Shown: piece after piece, positions 33,335 through 44,600 of the stretch
How the letters are laid out: each line of letters starts with the position of its first letter
Position numbering within the stretch: the first letter of the stretch is position 1
Source: Amoebophrya sp. A120
Taxonomy: Eukaryota > Sar > Dinophyceae > Syndiniales > Amoebophryaceae
Assembly (NCBI GenBank): GCA_905178155.1
Contig: CAJINV010000004.1
Span: 10,833,655 to 10,897,654, forward strand
DNA: 64,000 nt
Direction of reading: 5' to 3'
The notes under the pieces: model-generated
Told to the model about the DNA's origin: nothing
What the model saw: the letters and a program-made list of their open reading frames with translations, nothing else
The model's database searches: none
Position numbers and translations under genes: made by a program

Positions 33335-35953
33335 TTGAACTTGATCGAGATCGTAGACAAGAATACAGGACTTCCTCAACTAAAAAATATGTTCAAATGC
33401 AGGTCACCACCGTTTGCGTTTGTGTACCCGCTCGATGTAGTCCCCTCGGTTTTGAGTTTTTGGTATACCCAATTCTGTTCCCTCTTCCAAAGCCGAAATA
33501 AAGCCGCAGTTATTCATCTCCCACGACCTGTCTACTTCTTTACAAAAATATTTCATGCTCCACCAATCCCTGACCGTCCCTATCCCCAAATGTTGAATTG
33601 TTCCCTCGCCCTCGGCCGCTGGCGCCGCCGCGACGGCGTGGTTGAATATGAAGTAGAAATTTCGTACAACGACAGCGCTCTTTTGGATCGCCGTTGGAAG
33701 CGGTACAGCGAATTCTTGATTTTCCAGAAAGTTCTCCTACTCAAACTCGATAAGCAGCACCGGGCGACGGTCCCGACGATGGGCACCGACAACCATTTTG
33801 GCAACATTGTGAAACTACGGGATGACTTGCGGAACCTGTTCCCGGGCCGAAACTCAAAAAGACTTCTATTCCTTCGAAAGTACCTCCGTATCGTCGGAAC
33901 CGCGGTCTCCGCTCGGCAAGCGCACTGGCGCTTTTTCGGGAAAAAGGCGACTGAGTGGGAGCATGCGATGCTGGATGATAGGGAGGCCCAGCTGAAAAAA
34001 TGGCTAGAAAAGATCATGCTGCAGATTCAGGGAAAAGACGATAATATTGCAGCTCGTAATGAAGATGATGAAAATCTCCTGCAGAGAGCGACTTCCAACT
34101 TCGACCCGCAGTTGTCAAAACTCTTACAGGAGCACATCGTGCGGCTTTTCGGGTTGGCGGACTTCGCCCCGCCCTGCGGACCGCGGTTTCTGTTGTCCAA
34201 TTGCGGTGTGAAGTGCGCGACCAGGGTGTTGCCCTGGACGGGTATGGAAAGCTCATGGAGGAGCCTTGAGGTGGTGAAGCAGGATTCTACAGTCAAATCA
34301 CGGCGCTCGTCGAGTAGTAGTGTCTCCTCCTCCTCACCAACGTCTACTTCATGGCAGCTGTCTATCCGAAACGAGGGCGAAGCAACTTTTTCCCCAGCGT
34401 CTATTACGCCCGTCTCTGGCGCACAGGGAGGTGGTTTGGACCTGGATGTCTCCCCATCTGCGCAATCCACGGCCTCGACGACTGCCTCCTTGCAGATGGC
34501 CGGTAGTGATGTTGATGACGTCAACGCCGAGAATCGTGGTACGCCGCGGGACGACCAATATGGGCATGGCAGCAGAAATACCGTTATTAATACCGACGCC
34601 AGTAAAGTATCGTCGCACGATGACCACAGTAGAAATGATAGCGAATTTGTTAACTCGACGCATAAGCGCAGCAGCTCGTCGTCTTCGTCCTTATCGTCTC
34701 CCAATGTCACTCTGAAAATAGACAACATGCTGGACCGGGTTCGCGATTGTCTGGAAGTGGATGACCGAACGAACGCAAGCGACCTGACATCTAGAAGCGC
34801 AACCACGACAGTAGAGGATGACAAACTGACCTTTTTTTCCCCACGCCCTGATTTCGCTTTTGACACGATGTTGAGCCCTGTTTCTAAAAATACAGATGAA
34901 GGCGTCGAGCGGGGTAGGGCCATCATGGCAGAGCGGAAAATGAAAAATCCGAATTATCTTTTGAACCGGCTGAGCACGATAACTCTCGATATTCGCGAGT
35001 TTTTGGCGCCAGACAGGTGGACCTTAGCATCATCGATAACGTCGTATTCGAGCGCTGGAAGTGGTCGGCACAGCAGTACGACGAATATCAACACCGCATC
35101 CTCAACAGCTAGTTTGGGTGTTTCCGTTTCTTCCTTCGTGTTGGACCTGAGCTTTTCTCTAGGCTTGTGCATCCCGCCCGTGGAGGCGGTTGAGATAAGT
35201 GTACGGAGCTGCATCGTGGAAGATGAACACCGAGCAGGCCGTCTTTCCGAAAGTGCAGCTGCGCCTGTGCCTGGAACCAGAAAGGGTGAGGAAGTCGGAT
35301 CGGCTTTTCTCGAAACGCAACGGCAAGACGCCAGAAGGACTGCTGGATCACAAGGTAAATCACTTGAAGAGCGTCAACATTGCATCACAGAGCAGTCCTG
35401 GGAGTTCCCGGTCGGGGGCGGAAACTTGCTCTCGACGCAACTACCAAGGAGCCAGGCACATGCAGCCCCAACGCAAGCGGACAGGCAAGTCGACGTCGCC
35501 TCAGCTGGCGATGGCGCAAAAAATATTGAGCTCGGGAACGCAGGAGTTACGGTTGAAAGGGGCCAAAATGGCTGGCTCTGCACGCGACCCGAGAAATTGT
35601 CGCCGGTGGCACAGCAGCAGCAGGTCGTAAAAAGGACAAATTCGACGTCATCAACTGACTGCAGAAACACACCTTTGACGCTCGATCAAGACGTGTGGCA
35701 TACCCAGATTATCGGAAGCTTTTCAGAGATTCTTGCGCCAGGCGGGTGTGATCTCGCGGAACCTGCAGGAACGACAGGACCAAGAGGAGGACAACTTCCG
35801 CTCCGAGAATTGGAAACAACGACCCGCGGTCGTCCGTCAGCTAATTTGCTCAGAAAATTGGAAGTGCGGTTGAAGTCCAAAAATTTTTGCGGAAAGAGTC
35901 CTGTGCCGATGGAGTGCTTCTCGGTATACCTGCCTGTCGTATCGGAAAGTTAG
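33335..35953 (+). CDS. PX-domain-like protein with long disordered region
   Basis: Intronless 872-codon frame. The true start may be the ATG at 33590 (MLNCSLALGRWRRRDGVV), which directly precedes the domain; the 85 upstream codons look non-conserved. A PX (phosphoinositide-binding) domain is suggested by EYEVEISYNDSALLDRRWKRYSEF-LIFQKVLLLKL, with the R-Y-S-E/D-F core, and by the closing helix LRNLFPGRNSKRLLFLRKYLRIVG (about residues 92-190). A helical stretch follows (AMLDDREAQLKKWLEKIML). The rest is Ser/Thr-rich with predicted beta-like blocks (SFVLDLSFSLGLCIPP). PX proteins usually act in endosomal sorting; the specific partner here is unknown. Confidence 0.65.
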   Translation: MNLIEIVDKNTGLPQLKNMFKCRSPPFAFVYPLDVVPSVLSFWYTQFCSLFQSRNKAAVIHLPRPVYFFTKIFHAPPIPDRPYPQMLNCSLALGRWRRRDGVVEYEVEISYNDSALLDRRWKRYSEFLIFQKVLLLKLDKQHRATVPTMGTDNHFGNIVKLRDDLRNLFPGRNSKRLLFLRKYLRIVGTAVSARQAHWRFFGKKATEWEHAMLDDREAQLKKWLEKIMLQIQGKDDNIAARNEDDENLLQRATSNFDPQLSKLLQEHIVRLFGLADFAPPCGPRFLLSNCGVKCATRVLPWTGMESSWRSLEVVKQDSTVKSRRSSSSSVSSSSPTSTSWQLSIRNEGEATFSPASITPVSGAQGGGLDLDVSPSAQSTASTTASLQMAGSDVDDVNAENRGTPRDDQYGHGSRNTVINTDASKVSSHDDHSRNDSEFVNSTHKRSSSSSSSLSSPNVTLKIDNMLDRVRDCLEVDDRTNASDLTSRSATTTVEDDKLTFFSPRPDFAFDTMLSPVSKNTDEGVERGRAIMAERKMKNPNYLLNRLSTITLDIREFLAPDRWTLASSITSYSSAGSGRHSSTTNINTASSTASLGVSVSSFVLDLSFSLGLCIPPVEAVEISVRSCIVEDEHRAGRLSESAAAPVPGTRKGEEVGSAFLETQRQDARRTAGSQGKSLEERQHCITEQSWEFPVGGGNLLSTQLPRSQAHAAPTQADRQVDVASAGDGAKNIELGNAGVTVERGQNGWLCTRPEKLSPVAQQQQVVKRTNSTSSTDCRNTPLTLDQDVWHTQIIGSFSEILAPGGCDLAEPAGTTGPRGGQLPLRELETTTRGRPSANLLRKLEVRLKSKNFCGKSPVPMECFSVYLPVVSES

Positions 35954-36770
35954 TGCGTAGCATGTAGTTTTTGCAAAGATTTTCTTACACCGAGAAAGGT
36001 TTAGATTCAACAGAGGTGCAAGTATTTCCATTTGTCAGTAGTGTATAACAAGAAAGATGAAACTATAAAACAGCACCGACCTGATTTCTTCGAGGAAAAA
36101 AGATCTGATTGTTTCGAAAACTTCGCTGAAGCTCTTGTACGATGATGTCATCAATGTGAACATCAAAGTGAAGAGGAAAACCGAGGCTAATTGCCAATCG
36201 TCGTCTAGAGATACCTTCAGCATCAAAGTTGTGTTTAAGACCACGAGCGGTACGCAAGCCCCTGTCTGATGATTCAGCGTTTTTTTGATCTCAGTAATTG
36301 TCCACCTCCAGGTTGATTTTGGTTGCCTCAGGTGGCGGCGTTTTTTACACGAGATCAATGCAGCGTTTCTTTTCTTTAGCGAGGCTGACTTGGATAGTCG
36401 GAAGTGTATCTGTTTGTGGAACCTCCATGCATCACGCTTAGAATTTAAACATGCCAAAAACAACATAAGTGAGGAAGTTGAATTGACGAACCTTCTAGCC
36501 ATATAGATCATACATGGCATCGGGCCGGGGGACAACTTAAATCTTCGAAGTGTGATGATGCAAACCTTGCGTTACAGTCACGAACCTTTGACCAAGAAAA
36601 GCAAACGGCGACCTAAAGTGTGTGAACAAAAAATACTAGCGCAAACACAGCAGAATATTTCGAATTATTTTGCAAAGCTGCTTGAGAAATAACAGATCCT
36701 TATCACAGTTGTTTTCTTCAAAATCAGTGCGAATCTTCTCAGTTGCAGTTCACCACACATCCATAACAAA
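35954..36770. other. Intergenic, nothing recognised
   Basis: AT-rich spacer of about 0.8 kb; frames present are short and featureless. Confidence 0.5.
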
Positions 36771-39700
36771 ATGGCCGCCCCGGTTCCGGTGGAGCGGCTG
36801 TTCCCGCACCTCTACGAGTGGCTCGCGGCCAAACCCGGAGGCCATATTCTGAACGCGCCCGACGTCGGCTACCTGGAGGCCAAGCTGGGTCCGCGGCTCA
36901 CGAAGCGGTTTGTGGACAAGATGGCGAAGGACCAGCTGGAAATGCTGGAGTGGTGCGAGAAAAAGTTGAAAATGGATCCGGCCTACAGGCAAGAGCCGGA
37001 TGCGACCGCGCAGGCGAAGAAGATGCAGTCTTTGGGGAATCAGATGAAGAAGACGGAAGGGCTCTTTGCCCCCTTGCTGAACGGCACGAAGCGTCCGTGG
37101 GAAAGGTTCCAAGCGGACGGAAGGTAGCACTCTTGGTGTAGTCGTCGTGTATGGGTTTTTAATACCGTAGTTGCGCTTACAAAAATTGTAGTCTGTCGTG
37201 AAAACGAGTGCTCTGACGCAGAAGCACTATCCACCATGAAAACAAATATAACACACATTCATAGTAGTTGCGCTGCGCTTGCATGAAGTAGTTGTTGTGA
37301 GTAGTATTTTGTCCTCACCACAGGCCCCCCTTAGTGGAGGACTTCGAACCGAACGATCGCGAGACGGTGCGGAAGGCGTACCAAGAAGCCGTCCTGTATC
37401 ACAAGGAAAAATCCCCCCTTTCCATATCGAAAACGGAATTTGTGATGCTGTATTTGAGTACACAAATCGACTTGTAATGCTAGAAAGCCAAGAGACGCAG
37501 CTGTGGCCTCGTTTGCAGGCAATTTGTCATGCTGTTTCCCACTTCCAGCTGCTTCGTGTCATGCTGAAGATGCAAGGCTTCCCCACGCCACCCAGCACTA
37601 CAGTCCGCTCTTTTCCCTTCTAGCATGACAAAGCTGATTTGTGACCACAAATCTGCATCACAAATTTCTAGTCTGAGTATGGGGTGGGGGGATTTTTCAC
37701 TCTGATATCCTGCCCGCGACGTTCATCCGGGAGGAATGTTCGAAGGGGTACTATTTATGAAATGTAAAAATGTCTGGGTCTGGAAGAATGCAACTTGTCA
37801 TGCTAAATCTGAAGCATGTAAAAATCTGTGTTGCAGTCCCGACCCAAGTGGGAGGCGCTTAGGGTGAACTATGTATGTAGCGCTTAGGGCCCTTCCGTAC
37901 GGCCAATTTGTATGTCCCGCAACGGGGTTCGCCTAAGTCGATCATTTGTATGCAAGGCGTTGGGTTACCCGGTCGGCAGAGCCGATCCACAACGAACGAA
38001 TGACTACCAAAAGTCGTCCAGTTTTGACCAAGTCGGCAGGGAGTTTCTCATGCAGGATAGGCATGAGAGAGATCGCACAGAATCTGTCATGCTAGGTCCT
38101 GCATTCCAGACCTCATCGGTCATGGAAAATCTGCATGACAAATCGCGCGTTCTTCCAGACCCAGATGACATTTTTACACTTGATACTACTACGGCGTGTA
38201 CAAGATCATCGACCCAGTCACGGACACGGCCCTCGACGGACGCGACGAGTACAAGCAGTTCTACTGCTGGCTGTGCCGCAAGCGCTACAGCCTCGATGGC
38301 GGCGAACTGGAGCAGCACCTGAACAGCAAGGACCACCGGCGGAAGTGCGACGGCATGAAGGCGGACCCCAGTTGGATGAAGGACTACGTCGGGTATTTTA
38401 AAGCGGGCCGGGAACTTTTGTTCACCACGAACGGAGAGGAGTGCAGGGTCGGGGTCGAGGCTCCTGGGCCAGTTGAAGAAGAAATGGAGATGGACAGGTA
38501 GTATGAAGTACGTGGCTTCTACTTCTTTGCGGAGGTCGTAGTTGTAGTTGTTGTGCATAGCAAAGTGTTGTTGTCTTGTTTTGCGTGCATGACAAAAAAC
38601 CACGAATTCTTCAATTTACCTCTCACAGTCCGAGTCCGGTCCAAGTCCACCCGGGGAAAAGTACTTCCTCTACTACCCGCGGCCCACCAAAACGCGCCGA
38701 GGAAGCGGGGTCCGGGTCCAGGGGCTCCTGGGAGGAAATGATGACGCCCAAAACGACCGTGATGCACGAGGAGGATGAGGTGGAAACTGACGCACGGTAC
38801 TTGGTTCCCATGCCAACAACTACAAACAAGCAGGACCAAAACGACGGAGACCACAAGAAGACGCTGTCCAACAAGAAATCCGAGGCAAGCAGCTCGAACT
38901 TCCAAACCACTCCGAGCGACAACTATGCGGAGGAGGACAGCAGAGACAGGTCCTCCTCGTCCGCGACGAACAAAGGCAAAGGGAAAAGCAAGGAAGAGAT
39001 GATTTTCGCGATGATGAAGGCAAAAGGTAAGGGTGGTAAGTTCGAACAAGGAAAAAAAGGTGGCGAAGATAATGAAGAAGACCACCGAAGCGACGGGGAG
39101 AACAACAACAAGTCGTACAAGGGAAAAAAAGCGATGTTCTCCGGCGCCGGCGGGGGCAAAAAAGGCGACGGCGACACCGACGATGAAAAATGCCGGTACA
39201 ACTACGGGAAGCAGGGAAAAGTAGTAGATGAAGCTGATGAGCATAAGGGGATGAAAAAAGGGGTAACAACATCTTCAAGGCGCTATTCCGACGATTCTTC
39301 CGACGCCGGGTATGACTACAAAGGGGCGAAGCTGAAAGGGAAGGGGAAAGGCGGGGAGAACTACACGGCTGCAGACTTGACGTCAGAAAGAATTTCCGAT
39401 GCACCACCAGCGGCGGAAGAGGAACAGCAAAACCGTGGGCGCAGCAATTACCTCCACTCGGAGTCGGAGCGGAAGTTCGACGAGCGACCCGAAGAGCACC
39501 ACGACATCAGCGAGGTCCGGAAAGGCGACTGGGAATGGCAGAAAGCGACGACGTACGACACCAATTACTACTACCACAAGGGCAAGGACGCGTGGAGCAG
39601 GCGGTTGGCGAATGGCGGCAAGAACGGTTACACGCCCGGCGACATCGAGAACGCGATGGAGACCAAGGGGCAGGAGAACTGCTTCCGGATTTTCCTCCAG

Positions 39701-40878
39701 AAGGGGAAATGGAAGCATCACATGGCGATGGAGAGCGCTGGCGAACGCAGCAGGGCGGTCGATGTGGAAGGAAAGTCCAAAGGGGGTGGAGGACCACCAG
39801 CAGAACTCCAAGGAGAAAGGCGCCCGAGTTCCTCGGCTGCGCCGGTAGAGGAGCCAGCGCGGGAGCAGACGCCAGTTACTTGCTCTCCACGATCGGCCGC
39901 GCGGTTAGCAGTCGAAAGAGGAGTTGCGGACGCAGAACAGATGTACTCGAACCCCTACCAGTATGCAACAAAAAAAGATTGTAGCTGTAAGTGTAAGTAT
40001 GCTTCTTGTACGGAACACCATTACATACAGGCATGACAGAAAAATAAACCTGTCATGCGCAGATAGTAAGTACGTAGAAACGCACTTGAATGGGGAAGAT
40101 GAACCCTATAAATAAGCACGACCAGCAGCATGCTGACGGACGCCATGTCAATGATCTTGCATGTTGCGCACCACCATCACAAAGTTAAAACTACCATCTA
40201 CTCTTTTTGTTGGATAGCCATCCGTTCGTCCCCAACCCGGCAAGGAACATCACGAACCCGGGGGACCAGCTTGCAAGAGAGCAAGTCCCGGACTACTGCA
40301 TCTGCTGTGCTTTGGATTTGGTGGAAGACGATGGTAATGGGCAGCAACTGGAGGATGACCCGCGGCTGCCGACACTTGGTAGGAGCAAGGTATCGAGTGA
40401 CTTCTTGTTCTTAATTGTTTCAAGCCAGCGGCGCATGGCGATCTTCACTCATATCCACTTACTTGAAAAGAAGCTACATCATCCCTTTTCCCACGCTCGC
40501 CTTCGTGGAAACGTGATGCCGATGAAAATGCGCAGACGAGACTCATTGTCTTCACTCCGGGAATGGGAAGTAGACGTTTATGTCCTTAGTGTCAACATAC
40601 CACTTGCGCAGTTTATTCAATTTTGATATATACGAAATATGAAACAGATTTCCATTCCGTGCACGCCCGAGACGTTCATCCAGCAAGTGCGGGCAGCACC
40701 GGAGAAGTTTCCGAGTGTGGGTCTGTTGGATGACGAGTCCATGGCGGGCATTTCGCAGCTTTTCTGCAACGCCTATGGCCACGGTTACGACTTCATGAAG
40801 TTCTACAAGAAGTTGCTTCTCGCGAAGATTCGAAAACGGAGCCGGGAGTTGGCGGAGCGGGAAGCCGGGGGAAATTAG
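36771..40878 (+). CDS. U1/matrin-type zinc-finger protein with charged low-complexity middle
   Basis: Seven exons: 36771-37123, 37324-37396, 37713-37755, 38191-38497, 38629-39961, 40222-40389, 40648-40878; 835 aa. The N-terminal helical domain (VERLFPHLYEWLAAKPGGHILNAPDVGYLEAKLGPRLTKRF) is followed by one zinc finger: YCWLCRKRYSLDGGELEQHLNSKDHRRKC, that is C-x2-C-x13-H-x5-H, the spacing of U1-C/matrin-type fingers that bind RNA. A region of about 440 residues rich in Lys, Gly, Asp and Glu follows. A Cys cluster (YCICCALDL) and a C-terminal helical module (CTPETFIQQVRAAPEKFPSVGLLDDESMAGIS...FYKKLLLAKIRKRSRELAERE) end the protein. Likely an RNA-processing factor. Introns 2, 3 and 5 are introners; intron 5 is the least certain. 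Confidence 0.75.
37397..37707. mobile_element. Introner-like element 19, family C
   Basis: 311 bp, left TATCACAAGGAAAAATCCCC, right GGGGATTTTTCACTCTGATA. Perfect TSD TCCTG (37392-37396, 37708-37712). Paired with element 20, 43-bp exon between. Confidence 0.92.
37756..38185. mobile_element. Introner-like element 20, family A with a nested insertion
   Basis: 430 bp instead of about 265. Left TATGAAATGTAAAAATGTCT, right GACATTTTTACACTTGATA. TSD CTATT/CTACT, one mismatch (37751-37755, 38186-38190). The extra 165 bp is a separate insertion (37836-38000), since the related elements 9 and 33 are continuous at that point. Confidence 0.88.
37836..38000. mobile_element. Unidentified 165-bp insertion inside an introner
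   Basis: Splits the family A motif GTTGCA-TGATTACCAAAAG. It is GC-richer than its host and contains GCGCTTAGGG twice (37855-37864, 37880-37889). A stretch GTAGCGCTTAGGG and, about 45 bp on, GGGGTTCGCC (37924-37933) loosely resemble RNA polymerase III A and B boxes, so a tRNA-derived SINE-like element is possible. No poly-A tail and no clear TSD. No second copy in this window. Confidence 0.5.
39962..40216. mobile_element. Introner-like element 21, degenerate family G
   Basis: 255 bp, left TATGCAACAAAAAAAGATTG, right CTACTCTTTTTGTTGGATA, an imperfect inverted repeat unlike A-F. Putative TSD ACCAG/GCCAT has two mismatches. It also holds an internal GCATGACAG/CTGTCATGC palindrome. Excision gives YSNPYQ-PFVPNP in frame. 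The only in-frame GT-AG alternative I found uses GTACTC inside the preceding exon. Confidence 0.6.
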
Positions 40879-41665
40879 GTCGAGGGAAAAAGTCATCATT
40901 TTGCAGCAGGAGAAGTTCGCAGACCGATATTCATATTTCTTTGAAGAAGAAAAAAAAACCCGACGACCAAAGCGGAAATGACCTTTTTTGAGCTCTACTG
41001 TGGCTGGCCAATATTAACGAACAGGATTCTTATTTTATATTAAGCGAAGAAAATGTCCACACTGAAGATGTGAATTTGAATGCTTCGACGGACTCAGGGC
41101 TCAATATTCAGTAAACTGGATAACGATGTTTCTTGCTTTCAGAAAATGAACGGATAGACCACGAGAAGCAGCAGCAGTTGGGCCGGTCTATTACAAGGGT
41201 TGGATAAAATTTGCGAGCTACGAATAGGCTGTGTGTCTTTGATGGCAAGTTTGCTAGGCTACAGCGTGCGCAATATTGCATTTTTGCAGCCATCTTTTCA
41301 TGTTCGTCGTGGCGACCGTATTTTTGCAACTCAATGTGCATGTGGCAGATGTGCTGCTTGTTGATCTGTATTTTCCAAGCAGCTCCATCGTCTAATTTCT
41401 ATTTGTATTTCTATCACTATTTGGAATAGCCTTCTGCCTTCCAGGAATCACCTCTCGTCGCCAGCGAAAAATAGAGGCGTCGTAAGCGTTAGCGAAGGGA
41501 AATATGTGGCTCAAATTTAATTTTCTACTTATTTCTTTTTCATTTGTTGCTCTTGTCTGATGGGGCGAGTTCTCCTATGATATTTTTTTCTTTTCGTCGA
41601 TGAAGTAGAAAGAGTAAGACCGAGAAGTTTATCCGAACATTTTGTCCTCATTCTATTCAAAAACC
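40879..41665. other. Intergenic, nothing recognised
   Basis: About 0.8 kb AT-rich spacer; no convincing frame or introner end. Confidence 0.5.
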
Positions 41666-44600
41666 ATGACGAGCGGCGGGAACGAGCAGTTGCGCGTGGG
41701 CAAGTTTAAGGGCCGAACGTACCAGGATGTTTTCAACTCGGAAAAACATTATGTCACGTGGGCGCTTGGCTTACCGGGTCCGAGTGGGGAGATGCTCAAA
41801 TTTCAAACCTACTGCAAGCAGGCCAGCGGCATGGGTGCCGACACCCGGGTCGGCGCACAGCCAGATGCCATGGTGCAGCCGGCGGCAAGCAGCTGGCAGT
41901 TGCCGTTCGGCCAGCAGCCGCAACAACCACAGCAGAGGCCCAACATCAATACGCAAGGGAGCAACGGGTCCTTTCCCGGCACGATAAACCAGCAAAATTT
42001 TGCAAATCAGAGTCAAAATCTCAACCAATCTTTCGGGCGGCCCGGTTCGCAAGCTAGCGGCTTCAGCAATAACCGACCGTCTTCCGGCGGGTTTTCACAC
42101 CCGGGGACGAACACTCCGGGCGCGTTTGCCGGTGGCGGGTTCGGACAGCAGCAGGGGCAACACCAGGCTGGATTCGGTCAGCAAGGCTTCGGAGGTCCGG
42201 CGCAATTCGGCGGCGCGCCGTTTGGCAATGCTGCGGCTTCCTCCTCCTCAACACAATTTGGAGGAGGCGGCTTCGGGACACAGTTTGGAGCGGGCGGGGG
42301 ACAATTCGGAGCATCAACTGGAAGTGGGCAGTTTGGGGGAGGACAGTTTGCAGCAGGTGGTGCGCCCGCGCCGAGTTCGCAGTTCGGATTTAGCCAACAG
42401 CCGCCACAGCAACAAATGCCTTCCATTGTTTCACAACCATGGGCGAACCGAGGTTATTAGCGCGCTTTGAATGTTTACGTAGTCGGTCGGAACACTTGCA
42501 CTTCCTCCTAGCGTCAAATATTTTCCTTCAATTTATGTCATGGCAAAAGAGCACAGCTACGCACTGTCACTTTTTATTCCTGTTGTATCCACATGTCAAC
42601 AAGTAGTCCAAGCGAAGAACGCAAAAATCCTCATCCTCAGGCAGCAGCGCGTCTTCCTCCGCTCAGCTCCCGAGCGCGTTTGCGCAAATGGCAGGCGCAG
42701 GCCTGGGCTCAGCGACATCGTCCTTCGCAATGAACGGTATCAACCACCCCCCTCCCCAAGCCCGTCCAGCAAACCAGCCCCTGATCTGCTTGAAGAACGA
42801 GGTGAATCTCGAGCTCACTGGGCACCACACCGTCGCGCTGAAGCTCTGCGGCTTTGAAGGCAGCGAGACGTACCGCGCGCTTCGCGATCTACTTCCCGGC
42901 GGCCAAATTCGGCGCGGGGTGACCAGCTGTCTCGAGTGGCCGATCAGTTACAAGGATGCCCTTCTTCAGTCGCTGAACAACCAGTTCCGACAACCCGAGG
43001 GCAACAACGAGGACGACATTGCGCCCTGGATCCAGAAAATCCAGACGTTGATCAAGCAGAAAGAAGAGCGGCAGGCGAGGAACCCGCCGATCAACGGGCA
43101 CGTGTTTCACCACTTGCACAAATTTCAGGACGAGGGCGTGGCTTTCGCGGTGGGGAACAACGGGAAGTGCATTATCGGGGACGAGATGGGGTGCGGAAAG
43201 ACGGTGCAGTCGCTCGCCACCGCCTGGTACTTCCGCGAGGACAGCTGGCCGGTCCTGGTCGTCTGCCCCTCCACCCTCCGCTCGGTGTGGGCCGATGAGG
43301 TGGAGCAGTGGCTGACCGACCCGATGATGCAGTACAAGGGGCGCAAGCCCGTGGCGCAGGTAATCAAAAAGGGCGCGGACAAACTCGACCAGAACGCCGA
43401 CTTCGTCATTGTCAGCTACGCGCTGCTCGCGTCAAAGGACCATTTTAAAAAGTCCGCGGCGGGACTCCCCTGGAAGATGCTCATTGCGGATGAGGCGCAC
43501 TACATCAAGGACCCGAAATCAAAGCGGGGCGAAGTGGTTTTGAAAATCGCCAAAGACGCAAAGCTATCCACGGCAAAAGTGTCGTACTCGTACTAATTGC
43601 AATGTTGCGTGACAAATCTACTTTGTATTTGTTTAGCTGAATCAGCATTACAAAGTTTGTTTTCCTTACTGAGAAAATTTGTGATGCAATCTGTACTAAT
43701 AGATAAGATGACGATACTTTTGGTTTTGCAAGGCATAAAAGCGGGCGATCCTCCTGTCCGGCACACCGGCGCTGAACCAGGCTGCAGAACTCTACCCGCT
43801 GCTGGATATCGTGTTGCCACCCAAGTCCATCCCTAACCAAACGCAGTACCAGAAGCGGTTCTGCTTCAAAATCGAGCAGAACTTCGGGGGCAGACGGGTG
43901 ATCAACTGGAAGGGGGCGAAGCGGACGGAGGAGCTGCATTTCATCCTGCAGAGCTGCATGATCCGGCGGCTGAAGTCCGAAGTGTTGAGCCAGCTGCCCC
44001 CGTATCAAATGCAAAAATGTCTGGATGTGGAAGAATGCGAGATCTGTTTATGCAGTTTTTGCATGAGCCAGATCGTCTGGCATGCAAGCTCTAGCATCAC
44101 AGATTTTGAGCGGGTATCCCGATGCCTAATCCGCATGACAAATCCCCTCTCTCGGAAACAAAAGGCGCGGCCTTTTGCTGGCCATGCGTGACAGATTTTC
44201 TCATGCTGTAGACTTCGCATCACAAATTCGAATCCTCCCAGACCCAGACATATTTGCAATTCATACCCCGAAGACCCGGTCGAAGGTGCGCCTCCAGCAG
44301 GACGAACTCGACAAGGGAAAGCTGAAGGAACTGCAAAAAACGATCAAAATGCAGGAGGAAGCCATGGAATACGCCATGGAACAGGGAGAGGTACTTAGAG
44401 GTCTTTGTTCTGTTTGAATTGGCATAATTTTTTGTTCAGATCATGATGTACATAGTGACAATCAATTTTATAATTTCAATGAAAAGTTTGTCCGCGACTC
44501 GCACTACGTCATTGTTAAAGTTATCTTTTTAGCATCAGCTGTTGTACTCAATTCATCGATCATCAATCTGTCACCCTCGTCGATCATGGCAAAAATCCAC

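Noticed and set aside
34027-34926. 299-codon minus-strand frame
   Set aside because: Shadow of the Ser-rich part of the PX gene; no domain-like pattern.
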